A stretch of 64,000 nucleotides of DNA from positions 1 to 64,000 of the forward strand of contig JAWZYV010013024.1 of the NCBI GenBank assembly GCA_038373885.1. Reading direction: 5' to 3'. The notes under the pieces were generated by a model. That model had not been told where the DNA came from. It ran no database searches and saw only the letters and a program-made list of their open reading frames with translations. Below, piece by piece: positions 33,863 through 43,773 of this stretch. Numbering within the stretch: the stretch's first letter is position 1; every line of letters starts with the position of its first letter. The stretch comes from Cheiracanthium punctorium. Taxonomy: Eukaryota > Arthropoda > Arachnida > Araneae > Cheiracanthiidae. The position numbers were made by a program, and so were the translations under genes.

Positions 33863-34013
33863 GTGTAATTTTTAGTTGCATGTGTACTTTTTGATCACAT
33901 TTTTACTTTTTGCATGTACTTACTTTGTACCTACTTTTTGATTGCAAATAAGGGGTTTTGTGCAACCCCTTATTTGCATACCTGATATGTGCGTAATAAA
34001 CATATGCTGCCAT

Positions 34014-34186
34014 CAGGGGCGTAGCCAGAAATTTTTCATGGGGGGGGTTACGACTACTGCAACTCATATATATATATATACATATGTGTGATAATGTAGT
34101 GAAGTATATACATTTTGTATGGCAAAAAAATTCTCATGGGGGGGGGGGGTTATGACCCCCTAACCCCCCCCTTGGCTACGCCTCTG
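34014..34186. mobile_element. hAT-type MITE, sibling of 6640-6805
   Basis: It starts CAGGGGCGTAGCCAGAAAT and ends GGCTACGCCTCTG. The exact 8-bp duplication GCTGCCAT lies at 34006-34013 and 34187-34194. The interior matches the 6640 copy, with longer TA and G/C runs. Confidence 0.9.
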
Positions 34187-34199
34187 GCTGCCATGAAAC

Positions 34200-35000
34200 T
34201 TTGTCCAGTGTATTAGCATTTATTTCATATGAATAAACTTAATTTGTGGATTTTATGGCATGTAGTCAAAGATGCTCACAAATCTTCAGGAATTGGTCTT
34301 ACCTTAAGCATCTTTTGAGCATTTAGATCTTATAAAAATTTATAATGACTAAGCTCTCTTCTTAGTGGCAATCCAATACTACTATAAACACTTTGTGCTG
34401 AAACCTGTAGAGACAAATAAATTTCCTACTTCAATATTAAGAATTTTTTTTTCTGAAAAATATTAACAAAAATAATAATAGTAAATAAAATAAAATGTAT
34501 AATTCTTAAACGTTTTGTGGGAAATAAAGTTCATTATTTTTAAAAGTAATTTTGGAAAAATGTTCTCAAAGTACTCAAGCCACAAACAAATTAACAGCGT
34601 TGTATTTTTGTTACTTGTGCTATTACCATGAAATATAAGAAAAAAAACTTTTCATTTTTTTAAACTCTTTAAATAATATAACAGGAATAGTGAAATTATA
34701 AAAATAATTAAATAAAACTATCAACTTCTCTTAGTGTCACAAAAAACTTGGGTGGTGAGGTGTAATGAAGCACTAAAAGAAAAAAAAAATATTTATTAAT
34801 CTTAAAAATGCAGTTTAAATAGTTACAAAAACCTTGAAGATTACCACAAAAACTATTTAAATATGCATACATAACTTTTATTATTTATTTTTAAAAGCTT
34901 TATTATGTTTTTCAATTTCTAAATATGAATAAATAATTAATAACATGAAAACATTGACTTCTAATACATGGAATAAGCTTTTATGACATTGTTTGTAACT
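34200..35000. other. No gene seen
   Basis: AT-rich sequence with A and T runs. Nothing recognisable. Confidence 0.45.
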
Positions 35001-35004
35001 TTTG

Positions 35005-35018
35005 CCGCTAGATGGCAG
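35005..35018 (+). promoter_or_regulatory. CTCF-like motif
   Basis: CCGCTAGATGGCAG is close to the CTCF core (one base off CCASYAG). It lies just before the duplicated 91-bp block. Motif match only. Confidence 0.35.
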
Positions 35019-35029
35019 CACGAGAATAA

Positions 35030-35211
35030 TCTCCTACTGAATCTATCCTACGGCCATCTTCAACTGAAGCTGGGCTAGTTTGATAACATGGCGTTTGTTC
35101 TCCTTATCTGTACCTCCGTGTCTCCTACTGAATCTATCCTACGGCCATCTTCAACTGAAGCTGGGCTAGTTTGATAACATGGCGTTTGTTCTCCTTATCT
35201 GTACCTCCGTG
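35030..35211 (+). repeat. Perfect 91-bp tandem duplication
   Basis: Units 35030-35120 and 35121-35211 (TCTCCTACTGAATCTATCCT ... GTACCTCCGTG) look identical base for base. Each includes CCATCTTCAACTG and ATAACATGG, an ATG in good initiation context. The identity implies a very recent event or an assembly artefact. Confidence 0.9.
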
Positions 35212-35223
35212 ATCCTGCGTTTA
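35169..35223 (+). CDS. Possible first coding exon (hydrophobic leader) with splice donor
   Basis: From the ATG in the second 91-bp unit the frame reads MAFVLLICTSVILRL and meets GTAAGT at 35224. The short hydrophobic start would suit a signal peptide. The upstream CCATCTT (YY1-like on the other strand) and the CTCF-like site would suit a promoter. No downstream exon was recognised. The donor and following intron-like ~400 bp recur inverted at 21.5 kb. It may be only a chance frame. Confidence 0.25.
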
Positions 35224-35622
35224 GTAAGTAATGTTTAAAAATGAATTATGTTATTTAGGAGATCTTGTTTCTATAATTTTACATCGTTGTCTTTATTTAC
35301 TCTTAATTTATTTCAAATTTTATTCTTTCAATATTATATATTTCTTTTTTTTTTTAATGTTGCAGTCGCAATTATCTAAAGAGATGCAATAGAAGTAGAT
35401 TAATTATTAACTTCGCAATTGAAAAAAGTATGCTTAATTCTTTATTCTGCAGATTTATGTCTTTTATTTTATCACTTATTTTTATGGCTTATAGTCCTTT
35501 TTTTATTTTATTTTATTTATATATATATATATTTTTTTTTTTGCTTAAAGTGGCTAAAGTTTGACATTACTTAAATTGCATTGTAACAAATAATTATATA
35601 ATCCCTTGTAATCAAATTCACG
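35212..35622 (+). repeat. Forward copy of the 21506-21897 block
   Basis: It shares the whole TGATCCTGCGTTTAGTAAGT ... GTAATCAAATTC block with 21506-21897 in opposite orientation. The homology begins exactly at the end of the 91-bp duplication and stops at a GC-richer segment (35625-35760). Confidence 0.85.
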
Positions 35623-36805
35623 GCTCCGGTACGGCAGCCGCCCTGCGGCGCGAAATAAGCATGCCAAGCACTGCCAATGCTATGCGCATGAGGATGCGCG
35701 TAAGAACCTGCTGCTTGGCAATGTTTGTGACGCTATCTCGATCGATTGGATTAAGGTTAACTGTACTCAGAAAGGGAGAAAGAAACGATGATTTTCCCAG
35801 TGTGCGTGAATGGAGTAAAGAGGAGGCCCGTTTACATGTGAAAATGGAAAACAGGGAGTAATCATAGATAGAATTGACATTCATGTGTTAAATTCAATTA
35901 TAATTATGTATTGACAGATTTGGCAGAATTGTTTTAATGATATGTTTGTATTTTAATTACTTCTTCAGGCTTGATTGGAGTTGAACTAGGTTTATAATCA
36001 GACATTTTATATTTATTTGACAATCTTCGAATCTAACATTAGATAATTGTTAGATAAAGACTCTTTATCTAACAAGTAAAATAGTAAAATTAATAAAAAA
36101 CGTGTTACTATGTACTACATTTTATTGTGTTCTTTCTTTGTTAACATGATTCTTTCAGAATATATTTCATTTTATAAAGAAAAAACATTCATTTCAAATC
36201 TTATACTAGTTATGCATTTTACTGTGTACATACTGTTACATATTTTCATGGTTAAGTAAATAATGAATGCCATCTTAAATTTAAAGAAACATTAAACAAC
36301 TGCTAAACCATTAACAAATTTTAGTAAACTGTTTCTAAATGTAGGTATTTTAGAAAAGTAGTGACTAGGCCAACCCCTGCTTACACAAGTTCAATGAAAT
36401 ATATATATTTTTTAAATTCTGTATCCTGTTTCTTTAAATATTCATTTTAAAAAAACAAAAGATACATAAACAATTTTATTTCATAGAAGTAGATTAACTT
36501 GATATTTAAAATAAAGTGATTTCAATCAGTAATATTTTTAAAAATCAATTGATTTAAATTAATGCAACTCTGTTATATACATTAAAATATTCTTTTACAG
36601 AGAAAGTTTTTTTTTTTATATTTACTTTTAGGAACAAAAACCAAGACCTCCACCTAAACCACGAAATTTACATTATGACATATTAGAATATAACATTATA
36701 ACTTTTTGGAAATCGGTTTCTTTTTAAGATATAAAGGACGTGTAAAAAACACGTTTTGGACTCCCACTTCAAAAGGGATAAAATTTCCTAAGTATAGCCT
36801 TTTTG

Positions 36806-36841
<36 letters not shown>

Positions 36842-37180
36842 GAAGAAGGCGTATTTGAATCTCAAGAACGTTAGAAATACATTTACGAGGGAAAGAAAGA
36901 TCCAAACTCAATCACCAAACTATGCCACAATATTATGATTTTCTTAAAATGTAACACGAAGCACAATCCCCTCCCCTTGATATGAACGTAGTTTTCTCTT
37001 ACGAGATCTATGACACCTCGGTCTTTTACAGTAGTACTTCCAATACACAATTGATACTTTATTTCAGTTCACATCTTTGTTCAGAAAAAGTTTTTGTTTT
37101 CCTTGTGTGCAAAAATAAATATTTAATCGATTATTTTAATGTGTTACATTTTTAGACTATCTAACAGCAAAAATAAACTA
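35623..37180. other. GC-richer patch, then gene-free AT-rich sequence
   Basis: 35625-35765 is CpG-rich, with GCGCATGAGGATGCGCGTAA (NRF1-like words and a splice-donor-like GTAAG). Short open frames run on both strands (ATG at 35661 on plus), but none has a recognisable domain. Beyond it is AT-rich sequence with poly-T (36609-36618) and poly-A (36809-36838). Confidence 0.35.
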
Positions 37181-37426
37181 AAAATAGCTAGCAAAATATC
37201 ATAACAAAATGTTTTTTCGCTGAATTTGGTTCTGAATGCGTATTCTCAATGCTTGAACGAATCATCAATTCTGTATTTAAATGTAAATTAATGCTGTTGC
37301 ATAGCAGTCGTAAGCAGCCACGTTTTCGTCTTTCTGCCACTATCGTGTCGTCTGCTCCGGAAGTGCACTGGCAACAAGTTTCCTCCCCTTGTGCGCAATC
37401 TAGTTCACTATTCCTATATCTATGGG

Positions 37427-37920
37427 AGTAATAGGGGGAAGGAGATAAAGCGAAACGTTGGAGAAACGTCAACTCCGCCGCGCACGAAAAGGAGGCGCAA
37501 CGATCGACCTCCTCCCGTGTTCAGCATTACTCCCTATGAGCAAATGAGCCAATTATGCATTTTATAAAAAGGAAAACATATTTTAACGTAAAATATGAAA
37601 CAAAAATAACTCTACTTGAGTACTTTTATTAATAAAACACAGTTTTGTATTTTTTCGGAACCTTTTTCTAGGCAAATTTAAGCAAGAATTTATTTATCGA
37701 CAACCGGAACTTCCCGACGGCGGCTCCCACCTAAGCAGACGACAGGGAGGGAGAATTTACCAGGGAGGGAAACCTACCCACGACCTCCTTTTTTATGGTG
37801 CCGCAGTGAACAAACATTTTTACGGCATGAAAATATCGGCCTTCCGTTCTCTCGGCGTTTCGCTTCGCCGCCACAAATAGGGATGAATTTAGTCAACAGG
37901 GAGTATTATGGAATGGGTTA
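37427..37920. repeat. CpG-richer block with inverted relatives at 40.2-40.35 kb
   Basis: GGAGTAATAGGGGGAAGGAG at 37428 recurs as a reverse complement at about 40327-40347 (CTCCTTCCCCCTATTACTC), together with AACGTT just inside each. The words AGCAGACGACAG and CAGGGAGG at 37734 recur at 40228. ATTACTCCCTATGAGC (37528) and CAGGGAGTATTATGG (37899) are a further inverted pair. These look like ends of DNA transposons nested in one another, but I could not fix boundaries or target duplications. Confidence 0.4.
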
Positions 37921-38800
37921 TGATCTCTTTGAATTCCGTTTCTTACTCGCAAATGAGAACAATATATATTGATGCTCATACATGGTTTTTATATTCTCCC
38001 TCCCCCCGTTTTTTATATAAATAAATCAACAATCGAAATTAGTGTTCCTAATTTTCATGCTGAATTTCAGTGAGGTAATTACGGCATGAAAATTTTGTCT
38101 AGGTATTTTATTTGTTCAGGCCCAAGCCTAGGGCCCCAACATTTGGGGGTCCAAAAAAACTAAAAACACAATTCAAATTTTCTTAAGTTTTTCTTTCTTT
38201 TTTTTTTTTTTCTTTTAGATAGCAGATTTTTATATAACCTTTCAAATTTTTTCAAACAATATTTTAAACAAATTGCTAATCTACTTGATGACTAAACGGC
38301 ATTTATAACCAAAGGGTTTGAAAAAAGTTGTAAATTCTTAGTTATTTTATGTACAGCTTGAATTTGTTCATTAAATTCATCATGAAAAATAATAGATGAT
38401 TGCCATTTTGGGAGGAAAAAAAAATCCAAAACTAGGTCATTTACAGTAATTGACTTTTGCAAATTTCATGCTACCTACATCAGTGTTCGGGGGCCAAAGT
38501 CCAAGTTGTGCCTATAGTCAAGAATTTTTTTAATTGGGCCCTCGACTTGTTGTTAATTATAGTTGATCTGGAAGAAATTTTACATTGGGGAGTATAAGGT
38601 AAGTTCTTTTAAAGTAGCACTTGAAAGAAATAATAAATGTATAGAATGGAGGTTTCTTTTAATTGTTTACGATTCCTTTGATGCTGAACAATTCTTTTCT
38701 AGTAAGTTTCATTTTTCAAACATATTCATATTTTAGAAGCCAAGATTTGGTAATTTTAGTTATTATTATTTTTTTATGTTCAAACTATAATAATTTAAGG
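37921..38800. other. No gene seen
   Basis: AT-rich sequence with hAT-like words (CAGGCCCAAGCCTAGGGCCC near 38119) and poly-T (about 38200). No paired ends could be assigned. Confidence 0.4.
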
Positions 38801-38924
38801 CAGGGGCGTAGCTAGAAATTTTTCATGGGGGGGGGATCCAAAAATGATCTTTTTGTAGCAGATTGGCACATCAGGATTGATTTGGCACAATTTGGAGCAG
38901 CTGGCACATCCCTGAGAATTTCGT
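38801..38924. mobile_element. Left end of a hAT-type element, interrupted by a piggyBac MITE
   Basis: CAGGGGCGTAGCTAGAAATTTTTCATGGGG is the same terminus as the MITEs at 6640 and 34014, but the interior differs. A piggyBac-type element inserted at 38925. The right hAT end was not found. Confidence 0.6.
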
Positions 38925-38928
38925 TTAA

Positions 38929-39389
38929 CCCTTTGAGGCGCAACCCTTTCCCAATGCTGAAAAAAGGGAAGCCGTTGCCATCACTCGACTTAACCACCAG
39001 CAAGATGGCGGACAATCGTCCCATCGCGTGCCACAGATCTAGGGACCCCTTTTTTGCCGACAGCTGGCTGTGCCCGGCACAGCTATCTACGAAAAAAAGG
39101 GTCTCTAGATCTGTCTAGAGAAGAATGAACGGCTGCCCTTTTTTCAGCATTGGGCAATCTATCCAGCTATTCTCGCATTCTTCCATTTTTCGGCAGATGT
39201 CAGTGCTGTTAAAAATAATCGTGACTATTTTTTACGGGAAATGACGTGCTAAAAAGGAAAGGATTCTCGTGGAGCTATGTCACCCGCAACTATTTTTTTT
39301 ATAGAAATCAAATCTATTCTTTGTGACTGGCAACAGTCAAAACGTCATAGTTGGGTGTTCCCAGAACGGGAACACTGCGCGTTAAAGGG
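38929..39389. mobile_element. piggyBac-type MITE, 461 bp, with an internal palindrome
   Basis: TTAA lies on both sides (38925-38928 and 39390-39393). The left end CCCTTTGAGGCGCA pairs with the reverse complement of the right end, CCCTTTAACGCGCAGTG. TTAA targets and CCCTTT ends are diagnostic of piggyBac. Inside, 38945-39160 is a nested palindrome: CCCAATGCTGAAAAAAGGG pairs with the 39137-39157 region, and ACAGATCTAGGGACCC with 39098-39117. The open frame read across it is a by-product. Confidence 0.85.
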
Positions 39390-39394
39390 TTAAG

Positions 39395-40330
39395 TGTGAA
39401 ACATGTTATTTATTAAATAAGTTATTTATGAGAGAGACGCGTGCTTTAATGCAGATGCTTTTATCTTATGACTTCCACTGAATTAGTTTGGGTATGATGC
39501 AATAATATTCATTTTAAAATTTGGGAGGATTGAATTTATACTAATTTACTTAATATTTTTAGCTCTTTTTCAATTATCCAATGTGTTTGCCTTATGTAAC
39601 TCAGGTAGAAATTTGAGATTAAAGTTTGTTTTAATTTGTTGTGATGATTCATATGGAAAAAACAAATTACTATAAAAATATGTTAGCTTTTATTTCTTTC
39701 CTTTTCCTTTCTTTCTTTCTTTTATTTATTTATTTATTTTTATTAGTAAAGAAAAAATTTAGGCAATACGAATTTTCAGGGAAAAAAATAATAAAATATT
39801 ATTTTGAATATTTTAATCCCAATTTTTTCTACAAACTTTCTGGGTCACTCTCTGAATTGCAGAACAAGGGGTAGTCTAAATCAGAATTACTACTAAGAGA
39901 ATATTGTGTCTGTGCATTCCTTTGATAGGTCATGATCAGATGTAGAAGCAGAATTTGAAAGTATAAAACAGAATCAAACTTAAATTTTATTCATGTAGAT
40001 TACAATGTTAGAATTATGACTGATATTTTTTGTTTAAATAGTACAGAAATTGACTAATAAAAGAAAATATAGAAAGCTCAAATATGTTCCATGAAAAATT
40101 GTCTTTTTGACATTGAAAATTTTCCGGAAAAACATAGTCGAAAATTTTCTGGAAACGAACAGCGACAAAGGAACAAGAGGTGGAAAGGTGGGAAAACTGA
40201 AACCGGTTGGGGAAGGGGTAGGAGGAAGCAGACGACAGACAGGGAGGATTTTTATTGCAGCGCCATCTTTTTCTGCCGAAAATTGTTGACGGAAATCTCT
40301 GCCTGCTGCTGCCATACAACGTTTATCTCC
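39395..40330. other. No gene seen
   Basis: AT-rich. The overlapping open frames on both strands at 40014-40456 have no recognisable domain and lie in repeat-related sequence. Confidence 0.45.
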
Positions 40331-40362
40331 TTCCCCCTATTACTCTCTGATGGAAAATCCCG

Positions 40363-40371
40363 GGTTAAAGC
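40363..40371. repeat. Left target-site duplication of the P-like element
   Basis: GGTTAAAGC here recurs at 43765-43773. Taking one base into the element gives the 8 bp expected of P elements. Confidence 0.8.
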
Positions 40372-41528
40372 AGGGCCTTCTCTATTCTACTCACCGGGCC
40401 TGCTCCTTGAAAAGAAGGGGTCTAGAAATGAGTCCGGTTTGTTCCGCTGGAGTTAAGGAATACTGAGCAAATACCTTTAACGGAGGGATAATTCAAAGTG
40501 TTTAATTACGAAAAAAATGTAAAATAGCCTTTTTAAAGCAGTACCACATTTATTGACTAAAAGGAAAAATGTTATTATTATAATTTTGTAATCGCCTTTT
40601 TTGTTTATTTCAACTTTCTTTTGGAAACATGATGGAAATCGTTAGCGAAACCTTTTGATTTGAAAATAGTTTTCTTTCTTCTGACAATATATTTATTGCT
40701 CACCATTATTAAATTAAATTCAGAATAATTTAATAATCATGTATAGATAACCGAAATGGATGGTATGAAATCTTTGCTATTGATCATGTTTCCAACTTTC
40801 CCAAAACTCGCTAAATGTAATTTTTCATTGCAAACTCTTTAATAAATATACCAATTCTGAAAAAAGCTAACTGAATAAAGTGATTTGAGTAAGTATAAAT
40901 GCATTGCCTTTAAAGAAATTATTAAAAGTGAACATTAGCATAATTTTTTCTTCAAAAAGTTCATATTGGAAATCCAACGCTGAAACGCTGATATCAGACT
41001 GACGATAGTAGACAATTTTTAACAAAAGTATTATTTTACTATAGTTCCTAACTGGTTGTTGAACACATTTATTTAAGTGCAAACCTACTATTTTCCTATT
41101 TTAAGAAAATCTTTTTGAACAAAGTTAATAGTATAATAACATAGAAAATGTTGCATATGTATATGTGTTAAAGAAACAATACAAAATATGAAAATACAAT
41201 GTTTATTCAACAATATTTTGAGGCAACTTAGCAAATTTAAGCGTGGCATTAACATTTTTTATACACATTTTTTTAATCATAGTGTATTAAAAAATATTCA
41301 TATGACTGTATTTTTCTAGAATAACGTGAGCATAAAATAATTGGGAAAAGGTGAAAAGTTTGTGACATTTGATTAATATTGTAACACAAAAATGTATTTT
41401 ATCCTTGAGCAGTCATTCTTTAAAAAGCTTTCAGCTTAAGCTGTTTTCAAATGCTCTAGATTAAGGCAGCAAAATAAAGTAAAAATTTGACTTACTCTCT
41501 AAAATTGTACAGTGTTAAAGTTATACAT

Positions 41529-41567
<39 letters not shown>

Positions 41568-41576
41568 GAAAATGAA

Positions 41577-42471
41577 TCACCCAGAGTTGACAGTTGAAAG
41601 TTTTTTCTGCATCTTTTTAGCATTTTTTTCTTTATTTTGGTCGTTTCTCTGCTTGCAATAATTATTTAAAAAGATATTGCATGCAATAGCAATACATTTA
41701 TTTAGTAAAACTTCTGATGATATCCCACAAGAACAAACATTAAGAGGAAGATCATTTGATAAGGAAATTTTATCTTTTACAAGTCTAGTTAGAAGCTTTC
41801 TCTGACAATTAATATTTGAAAAGAGTTCTTCAAATTCTTCTGAAATTAGAGTTTCAAAAATTTGAAATGTATGTAGCACTATTTTAATGGTGAACTCTTT
41901 AGGCCATTGCAATCCCCCTCTATCAGAAAGTGTTATATATTCAGCTAAATCACCGGAATATTCACAAGAAAGCTCTTTGTCTGATACTATGAGGGATATG
42001 CAATCAACACACAAAATTGTGTTTTTTACTTTATGTGCTATATAACCAGCTATGTAAGTTAAAACTGGCATAAATTTGTCTGGAATTTCAGATGTTTTGT
42101 ATATTACCTCTGTAAAATCTTCAGGGTAATCAATTGACTCCTGAACATCCATTGAGTCATTTACATCCAGAATTTTTATAGTTATATCTCCCGATAATTT
42201 TGAGTGCAGTTTTATTATTTCCAAAACTTTTAGTTTTTTTTTCAGATTCCAAAATTTGCCTGAATGCAACTGAGTAATTACCACCAGACATTTGCCTGTA
42301 CTGTCCAAAACGAGCTTCTAAATTATCAGTTTGAAACTTTCCCAATAACAAATATTTAGGATTATAAACATCAAACATATGCTCAATTAATTGTAGCATA
42401 GTTTGAGTTGTATGTTTTAAAGAAAAATTAGTTTCCTTGGAAAGTGAACCCTGGAATCCCTGGAAATGCAT
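41577..42471 (-). pseudogene. P-like transposase, C-terminal part
   Basis: It starts just after the deletion joint. MHFQGFQGSLS leads to KHTTQTMLQLIEHMFDVYN, KYLLLGKFQTDNLEARFGQY and RQMSGGNYSVAFRQILESEKK, a signature of THAP9/P-like transposases at the end of the RNase H-like fold. At about 42235 an A9 run (T9 on plus) carries one base more than the frame needs. In the next frame the protein goes on as LKVLEIIKLHS, FMPVLTYIAGYIAHKV, CVDCISLI, LSDRGGLQWP and CSCGISSEVLLNKC, ending at 41577. The long tail with paired cysteines matches the family's C-terminal region. The first two catalytic acidic residues are lost in the deletion, so it cannot transpose. A truncated THAP protein could in principle act as a repressor, as shortened Drosophila P products do, but that is inference. 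Confidence 0.85.
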
Positions 42472-42611
42472 AAATAGAAATCTTTTCTATTTATGCATTT
42501 TATCCATTTTTCTCTCAGCTGGATATCTTTCGGAAAACTAAATACTGTGGTATATTGCTTTACAGAATCGTAATTTGACGAGCAACCGGGAACACAACAT
42601 CTACGAGGCAT
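42417..42611 (-). pseudogene. P-like transposase, N-terminal THAP segment
   Basis: It begins MPRRCCVPGCSSNY: the start Met, the first zinc-binding Cys pair (C6, C10) and the typical spacing. VFSFPKDIQLREKWIKCI (residues 23-40) follows, with the FP and Trp of the THAP fold. The second half (C-x2-H and the AVPTIF box) is missing because the reading frame crosses the deletion joint near 42480 and continues in a meaningless frame to a stop at 42417. The start codon at 42611 is convincing from the domain itself. Confidence 0.88.
42464..42500. repeat. Perfect 17-bp hairpin at the deletion joint
   Basis: AAATGCATAAATAGAAA (42464-42480), loop TCT, then the exact reverse complement (42484-42500). It lies precisely where THAP codons give way to C-terminal codons. 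Confidence 0.9.
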
Positions 42612-43764
42612 CTGAAAAAATCGAAACCTTTATGTAGTGACCTTATTATATTACGTATATACTAAATATGTCATGCTTCAGAAAATATTCCAATGAAATT
42701 CTACGTTTAAGAATTTTCCCAGAGTTCCATAACTGGCATAATTTATCGCTAATTGTTGTGTGTAGTATAGCTTGTGAAGAGACATCCTGAAAAATTTCAA
42801 GTCACATAAGAGATTTATTTTCTTCCCTAAATAAGTCGCATGAAACAATTTTTTTCCCCTTCAAAAGGCAGTCCCAATTCTTTCATTTAAAAAATGAAGA
42901 ATTTTTAAAGCAGTATATTAACGAATCAAAATGTATGAGAGAGAATGGAACATTCAAAATGCCTTTTCCCGGTGTTTTCTTTGCAATGTTGCTAACATTA
43001 AGCGTATAAAAATGATTAAATACTCATGATACGTTTAAGAACAAAGTATAAAATAATGAGGTAAAATCTTAAATGAGTAGCATTTTATAATAATTTTCAC
43101 GTGTTACAATGCAATTTTTGTGTATGAGAGCTATATCTGAATGTTGCATATAGCCTTCAATTAGAAATTATAGAAATACATAGCATTTTTCACCATGTGC
43201 CCTAATTAAATAACACTAAAAGATATATGATTGACTCTGCATCAAATTATAACCCTTTTAGTTTTACTTTTTCGAAAAATAAACGTACAAACACATATAT
43301 TGAAAGAAATAAAATAATGAAGCACAGGAAAAGACATTACATCCTCTCTATTATTTCTATTTTAAAGTACCTAGTTTTAAAATATTTAAGATTCCCCTAG
43401 ACTTATAACTCGATACGTTGAAAAGTGGCTCTTCTTTTGAGGATAGCTTGAGTAAGTCAAAGAAAGGCTATACTACACTTAATTTTTAAAAAAAGGTAAA
43501 GATCACTTACCTTGTAATATTAAGGCAAAATTATCCACACTTTAATGCACTTCACTTATAAATATTATTCATATCCACACTCTAGAAGATTTTAATCACA
43601 TGCTTTTAACAGATACCTAGCTGCACTGAACTTCCGACTAGTACATTCTTGAATCCTAGATAAAGTAAGCTGCACGTGGTGAGAAAGCAAGACCGGTTTT
43701 GTGACGTAGGGCAGTGGGGGGAAAGCACTGTAGCAGGCCCGAGGAGTACAATAGAGAAGGCCCT

Positions 43765-43773
43765 GGTTAAAGC
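43765..43773. repeat. Right target-site duplication of the P-like element
   Basis: GGTTAAAGC, exact partner of 40363-40371. Confidence 0.8.

Larger units (their letters stand above)
40372..43764 (-). mobile_element. P-element-like THAP transposon, internally deleted (3.4 kb)
   Basis: The ends pair as inverted repeats: AGGGCCTTCTCTATTCTACT at 40372 and AGGGCCTTCTCTATTGTACT read on minus from 43764. Both continue into GGGCCTGCT. The flanks are GGTTAAAGC on both sides. The transposase is on minus. An N-terminal THAP segment is joined directly to the C-terminal part of the catalytic region, so most of the central coding region is deleted. The 5' region (42612-43764) and 3' region (40372-41576) have no other gene. 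The solo end at 1-567 belongs to the same family. Confidence 0.88.

Noticed and set aside
38825..39118. 97-codon frame over 38.8-39.1 kb
   Set aside because: It crosses a hAT end, a piggyBac end and a palindrome; not a gene.
37427..40347. A single 2.9-kb transposon bounded by GGAGTAATAGGGGGAAGG ends
   Set aside because: The inverted ends match, but flanks show no target duplication and other repeats are nested inside, so the boundaries are unsafe.
40014..40456. Overlapping 93-121-codon frames on both strands
   Set aside because: They are mutually overlapping with no domain, and the sequence is shared with transposon-end fragments at 37.4-37.8 kb.
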